Shown piece by piece: positions 6,717 through 9,930 of a DNA stretch of 9,930 nt. The DNA is from Thermodesulfobacteriota bacterium (lineage in GTDB: Bacteria > Desulfobacterota > Syntrophobacteria > BM002), in assembly GCA_947259475.1 (NCBI GenBank), contig CAMYLW010000036.1:1-9930 (forward strand). The letters run 5' to 3'. The first letter of the stretch is position 1. Each line of letters opens with the position of its first letter. Below the pieces are notes generated by a model. The model was not told the origin of the DNA. It saw only the letters and a program-made list of their open reading frames with translations, and did no database searches. Both the position numbers and the translations under genes were made by a program.

Positions 6717-6744
6717 AAGATAGCACATCCGAGGGGACTGTCAA
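6717..6744 (-). promoter_or_regulatory. Candidate sigma70 promoter toward fdhAB
   Basis: On the minus strand TTGACA (6744-6739), a perfect -35, is followed after 16 bp by TATCTT (6722-6717), which matches 4 of 6 positions of the -10 consensus. It points at fdhA and would give a leader of about 400 nt. The -35 also contains a TGTCAA half-site of the nearby palindromes, so the same regulator might contact it. No better promoter nearer to fdhA was found, but sigma54 or weak promoters cannot be excluded. Confidence 0.35.
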
Positions 6745-6754
6745 GAACAAACAG

Positions 6755-6774
6755 TTATGTCAAGATTGACATAA
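6755..6774. promoter_or_regulatory. Perfect palindromic operator-like site 1
   Basis: TTATGTCAA (6755-6763) and TTGACATAA (6766-6774) are perfect inverted 9-base arms separated by GA. The core TATGTCAA-NN-TTGACATA recurs at 6831-6848. Its centre lies about 20-25 bp upstream of the -35 proposed for fdhAB, a position possible for an activator. It has the form of a homodimeric helix-turn-helix operator; the regulator family is not recognised. Confidence 0.65.
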
Positions 6775-6830
6775 TTACTCGAAAACTTTACTTTAAATGC
6801 AACAACAACCTCACTGTTAAAAGCAGCTAC

Positions 6831-6848
6831 TATGTCAATATTGACATA
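6831..6848. promoter_or_regulatory. Perfect palindromic operator-like site 2
   Basis: TATGTCAA (6831-6838) and TTGACATA (6841-6848) are perfect 8-base arms separated by TA. It is the same motif as the site at 6755-6774, with centres 75 bp apart. It lies 145 bp before the M16C peptidase ATG and 12 bp before a possible short leader ORF. The palindrome itself holds TTGACA in both orientations, so it could overlap a -35 box, although no good -10 follows. Confidence 0.65.
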
Positions 6849-6860
6849 AAAGAGGATCAC

Positions 6861-6893
6861 ATGCTGAAACTGACAAACTGTCTGGCAAGCTGA
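6861..6893 (+). other. Possible 10-codon leader ORF upstream of the M16C gene
   Basis: ATG at 6861, preceded by AGAGGA (6851-6856) at 4 nt, encodes MLKLTNCLAS and ends in TGA at 6891-6893. It is in the same frame as the M16C gene, with no other stop between that TGA and the M16C ATG. A second short ORF (6893-6961, 22 codons, beginning MEKSEDSN) starts on the A of this TGA. These may be translated upstream ORFs in the peptidase leader or simple chance. Read-through of the TGA would give an N-terminal extension without recognisable features, so Sec is not claimed here. Confidence 0.25.
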
Positions 6894-6992
6894 TGGAAAA
6901 ATCAGAAGATAGCAATACCGGGCTTGGGCTCGACAAGCGCAAATGCGGTCTTACTATATAGGAAAGTATCAGATAGCAACCTGGAGGCACTG

Positions 6993-9911
6993 ATGAAAAC
7001 CATCCATGGATTCGAGCGTATTACTGAAAAGCACATTTCTGAATTGGAGACTAAGGCTGAGCTTTATCGCCACGTAAAGACAGGAGCAGAGCTATTGTCC
7101 CTAGTCAACAATGACGAAAATAAGGTCTTCGGAATCATCTTCCGTACCCCACCCTCCGATTCAACTGGTGTGGCTCATATCTTAGAACATTCTGTACTCT
7201 GCGGTTCACGCAAGTATCCTTTAAAGGAGCCCTTTGTAGAGCTTATGAAAGGCTCTTTGCAAACCTTTCTCAATGCTTTCACCTATCCCGACAAGACTTG
7301 CTACCCTGTGGCCAGTCAAAACCTGCAGGACTTTTACAATCTTATAGATGTCTACTTGGATGCCGTGCTCTATCCGCGCCTAACCCCATTCATCTTGCAG
7401 CAGGAAGGACACCACTTTGAACTGGAAGAACTGGATAAACCACTTATCTATAAAGGGGTAGTCTACAACGAGATGAAAGGTGCCTACTCGTCTCCAGACA
7501 GAGTTCTGGCTGAGCACAGCCAGCAGTCACTCTTCCCGGACCATACCTATGGTTATGATTCAGGTGGAGAACCCAAACATATCCCCAGCCTCACTTTCGA
7601 GCAATTCGAGTCATTTCACCAGAAATACTACCATCCATCCAATGCCCGTATCTTTTTTCACGGCAATGATGACCCGGAGCAGCGGCTTCGCTTGGTGAAT
7701 GATTACCTCAAAGACTTTGAGCGCCAGGAAATTGACTCAGCCATACGTGTACAACCGCCGTTCAAAGAACCGAAACGTATTATTCGGTCTTTCGGTGCCG
7801 GCTCAGATGATAGCGGTGAACTGAAAGGGATGCTCACCATAAACTGGCTGCTCACCGAGACTGACGATGCGGAAACAAATCTGGCCCTCAGAATACTCAA
7901 CTATATACTTCTCGGAATGCCCGCCTCACCTCTCCGTAAAGCGCTGATTGACTCAGGTTTCGGCGAGGATCTGGCCGGTGTTGGTCTCGAGGATGAACTG
8001 CGGCAGATGTATTTTTCAACTGGGCTTAAGGGCATTAACATAGACAATGGAGATCGTGTTGAGGACCTCATTTTCCAGACCCTGAACAGTCTGGCCAGAG
8101 AAGGGATTGACCCCCTCACAGTGGAGGCAGCACTGAATACAGTAGAATTCCGTCTGCGGGAAAACAACTCAAGAAATTATCCTCAGGGGCTGTTATTTAT
8201 GTTGCGTGCACTTACTACCTGGCTTTACGACGCTGACCCCATGGCCTTGCTCGCCTTTGAGGCTCCCCTTGCAAAGGTAAAATCCCAGCTGGCTGCAAAT
8301 TCCTTGTTTTTTGAAGGCATGATCGAAAGGTTCTTTTTGAACAATGCACACCGCGCCACTCTCATACTTCAACCTGACCCCACCCTTGTCGAGAAAGAAG
8401 AGGCTGAAGAACGAAAGCGCCTCGCCGCAGCCCGCTCGGCAATGAGCAAAGAGAAACTCCAAACCGTCATTGACCAGACCAACGAACTCAAGCGCATCCA
8501 GCAAGCCCCCGATCCGCCCGAGGCCTTGGCGACCATTCCTATTTTGAAGCTTAGCGACTTGGACAAAAGAAATAAGACCATTCCTCGAACCATCATCGAA
8601 CAGAGAAACACGAAGATTCTTTTTCATGACCTGGCCACCAGCTCTATAGTTTACCTGGACGTGGGTTTCAACCTCCACGCAATGGAGCAACATTACCTGC
8701 CTTTTGTCCCTCTCTTTGGTCGGGCTCTTCTCGAGATGGGCACTGAGAAGGAAGATTTCGTCACACTCACGCAGCGTATTGGCCGCAAAACTGGAGGAAT
8801 CCACCCTCAATCTTTCACCTCTGCTGTCGGTGGCGAAGAGCGGGGGGCGTCCTGGCTCTTTCTGCGCGGCAAGTCCATGCTGCCTCAGAGCCGTGACCTC
8901 ATGGCCATTCTCCGGGATGTGCTTCTCACGGTGCAGTTCGACAACCAGGAGCGCTTTCGGCAAATGGTCATGGAGGAAAAAGCCCGGCATGAACAGAGGT
9001 TGGTGCCCGAAGGGCATCAGGTGGTCAACTTGAGGCTGCGGGCCCATTTTAACGAGGCTGACTGGGTTGCCGAACAGATGAAAGGCGTTAGTTATTTATT
9101 TTTCTTGCGAGACCTTATCCGCAAAGTCGATGAGGACTGGCCCGGTGTACTGGCCAGCCTGGAACATATGCGTCAAACTTTGGTGAGCCGGCAGAACATA
9201 ATCATCAACGTCACCTGCGACGAGCAGGATTGGTCGGCGTTCAATTCTCACCTTGATGGTTTTCTAAAACAATTGCCAGCAGATGATGTCCAGGAATTTA
9301 AGTGGTCACCTGACAAGCCTGCTGGTTTCGAAGGAATGATCATCCCGGCACAGGTTAACTACGTGGGCAAGGGGGCAAATCTTTATCAACTGGGCTACCG
9401 TTTACACGGCTCAGCGCATGTAATCTCACGCTACCTGCGGACGGCTTGGTTGTGGGACCGTGTTCGCGTCCAGGGCGGAGCTTACGGTGCCTTCTGCCTA
9501 TTCAATCATCTATCCGGCACCCTAACCTTTGTCTCTTACAGAGATCCCAATCTCATCAAGACAATAGAAACATTTGATGAAACAGTAAAATTCTTACGGT
9601 CCACTGACCTCACGGATGATGAACTGACCAAGAGTATCATCGGAACCATTGGAGAGATCGACAGACATCTTCTCCCTGACGCCAAGGGATATACTTCTTT
9701 GGTGCGCTATCTCACCAAAGAAACTGACGAGAAGCGCCAACTGTTACGCGAAAATGTGCTCAACACCTCGATCAAAAATTTCAGAGACTTTGCAGATGTT
9801 CTAAATGAGGTGAAACGGAGCGGGTTGGTGAAAGTGGTCGGCTCAGCCAGCGCTATTGAGACCGTTGCTGCAGAGCGGCAAGGCTGGCTGGAGGTTTTTA
9901 AGCTTTTATAA
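6993..9911 (+). CDS. M16C (PreP/presequence protease-type) zinc metallopeptidase
   Basis: A 972-residue protein of full M16C length. Residues 62-66, HILEH, are the inverted zinc motif HxxEH (His62 and His66 ligands, Glu65 catalytic base). Glu160 in YNEMKG is the third ligand at the spacing usual for M16 enzymes. The order is an N-terminal M16 domain, a helical linker rich in Glu/Lys/Arg (about 460-510) joining the halves, then a degenerate second half. WDRVRVQGGAYGAF near residue 825-835 is the conserved C-terminal M16C motif that completes the active site. No signal peptide or membrane segment is seen, so it is probably a cytoplasmic oligopeptidase degrading peptides inside its closed chamber. 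The ATG at 6993 follows TGGAGG by 5 nt and begins at MKTIHGFE, the usual family start; the frame is open back to a TTG at 6924 but that extension is not family-like. It stands alone, divergent from fdhA, with no functional link visible. Confidence 0.93.
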   Translation: MKTIHGFERITEKHISELETKAELYRHVKTGAELLSLVNNDENKVFGIIFRTPPSDSTGVAHILEHSVLCGSRKYPLKEPFVELMKGSLQTFLNAFTYPDKTCYPVASQNLQDFYNLIDVYLDAVLYPRLTPFILQQEGHHFELEELDKPLIYKGVVYNEMKGAYSSPDRVLAEHSQQSLFPDHTYGYDSGGEPKHIPSLTFEQFESFHQKYYHPSNARIFFHGNDDPEQRLRLVNDYLKDFERQEIDSAIRVQPPFKEPKRIIRSFGAGSDDSGELKGMLTINWLLTETDDAETNLALRILNYILLGMPASPLRKALIDSGFGEDLAGVGLEDELRQMYFSTGLKGINIDNGDRVEDLIFQTLNSLAREGIDPLTVEAALNTVEFRLRENNSRNYPQGLLFMLRALTTWLYDADPMALLAFEAPLAKVKSQLAANSLFFEGMIERFFLNNAHRATLILQPDPTLVEKEEAEERKRLAAARSAMSKEKLQTVIDQTNELKRIQQAPDPPEALATIPILKLSDLDKRNKTIPRTIIEQRNTKILFHDLATSSIVYLDVGFNLHAMEQHYLPFVPLFGRALLEMGTEKEDFVTLTQRIGRKTGGIHPQSFTSAVGGEERGASWLFLRGKSMLPQSRDLMAILRDVLLTVQFDNQERFRQMVMEEKARHEQRLVPEGHQVVNLRLRAHFNEADWVAEQMKGVSYLFFLRDLIRKVDEDWPGVLASLEHMRQTLVSRQNIIINVTCDEQDWSAFNSHLDGFLKQLPADDVQEFKWSPDKPAGFEGMIIPAQVNYVGKGANLYQLGYRLHGSAHVISRYLRTAWLWDRVRVQGGAYGAFCLFNHLSGTLTFVSYRDPNLIKTIETFDETVKFLRSTDLTDDELTKSIIGTIGEIDRHLLPDAKGYTSLVRYLTKETDEKRQLLRENVLNTSIKNFRDFADVLNEVKRSGLVKVVGSASAIETVAAERQGWLEVFKLL

Positions 9912-9930
9912 TAGAGTAGTGGAGTGTTGG

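Noticed and set aside
6891..6893. Third recoded TGA (Sec) upstream of the M16C peptidase.
   Set aside because: No redox motif, no family homology in the extension, and a well-placed SD and ATG at 6993 explain the gene without recoding.
8193..9047. 284-residue ORF on the - strand inside the M16C gene.
   Set aside because: Antisense to a conserved peptidase coding region; no recognisable domain, low-complexity composition and no supporting operon or SD context.

Overview
The window looks like a chromosomal segment of a strictly anaerobic, selenocysteine-using bacterium. The best guess is a sulfate-reducing or syntrophic member of the Desulfobacterota (former Deltaproteobacteria). The grounds are a Tat-exported formate dehydrogenase catalytic subunit with an in-frame UGA at the active site, a small three-cluster beta subunit like that of the soluble Desulfovibrio gigas-type enzyme, and a second UGA-containing gene. 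The taxonomic call is inference. No rRNA, tRNA, phage, transposase or CRISPR array was seen.

Left block, + strand (55-1266): two consecutive genes for exported thiol-redox proteins, each with a GGAGGA-type ribosome binding site. The first is a TlpA/thioredoxin-like protein whose CxxC motif reads Sec-Pro-Phe-Cys through an in-frame TGA at 301-303. A conventional gene caller would break it into two ORFs. The second is an AhpC/TSA-type peroxiredoxin with a signal peptide and a normal peroxidatic Cys. The two probably form an extracytoplasmic peroxide or disulfide reduction pair.

Middle block, - strand (6309 down to 1370): fdhA (Mo/W-bisPGD formate dehydrogenase alpha subunit, Sec192), fdhB (12-Cys ferredoxin-type beta subunit) and then fdhE (formate dehydrogenase assembly factor). 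fdhA and fdhB are 17 bp apart and clearly co-transcribed. A strong intrinsic terminator follows fdhB, and a 246-bp spacer with palindromic repeats separates it from fdhE. fdhA is also split by its Sec TGA (5734-5736) in a naive ORF prediction. Both UGA codons are followed by SECIS-like hairpins whose apical loops begin 24-25 nt after the UGA.

Right block: a roughly 680-bp divergent intergenic region holds two near-identical perfect palindromes (TATGTCAA-NN-TTGACATA), several GTCAAGA half-sites, a candidate promoter toward fdhA and hairpins in the presumed fdhA leader. It is followed on the + strand by a full-length M16C (presequence-protease-type) zinc metallopeptidase at 6993-9911.

Together the FDH genes suggest periplasmic oxidation of formate (or CO2 reduction), with electrons passed from FdhA through the FdhB clusters to a partner encoded elsewhere, probably a periplasmic cytochrome c. 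No membrane anchor or cytochrome subunit is encoded here. The most notable item is the selenocysteine form of the TlpA-like protein beside a peroxiredoxin.
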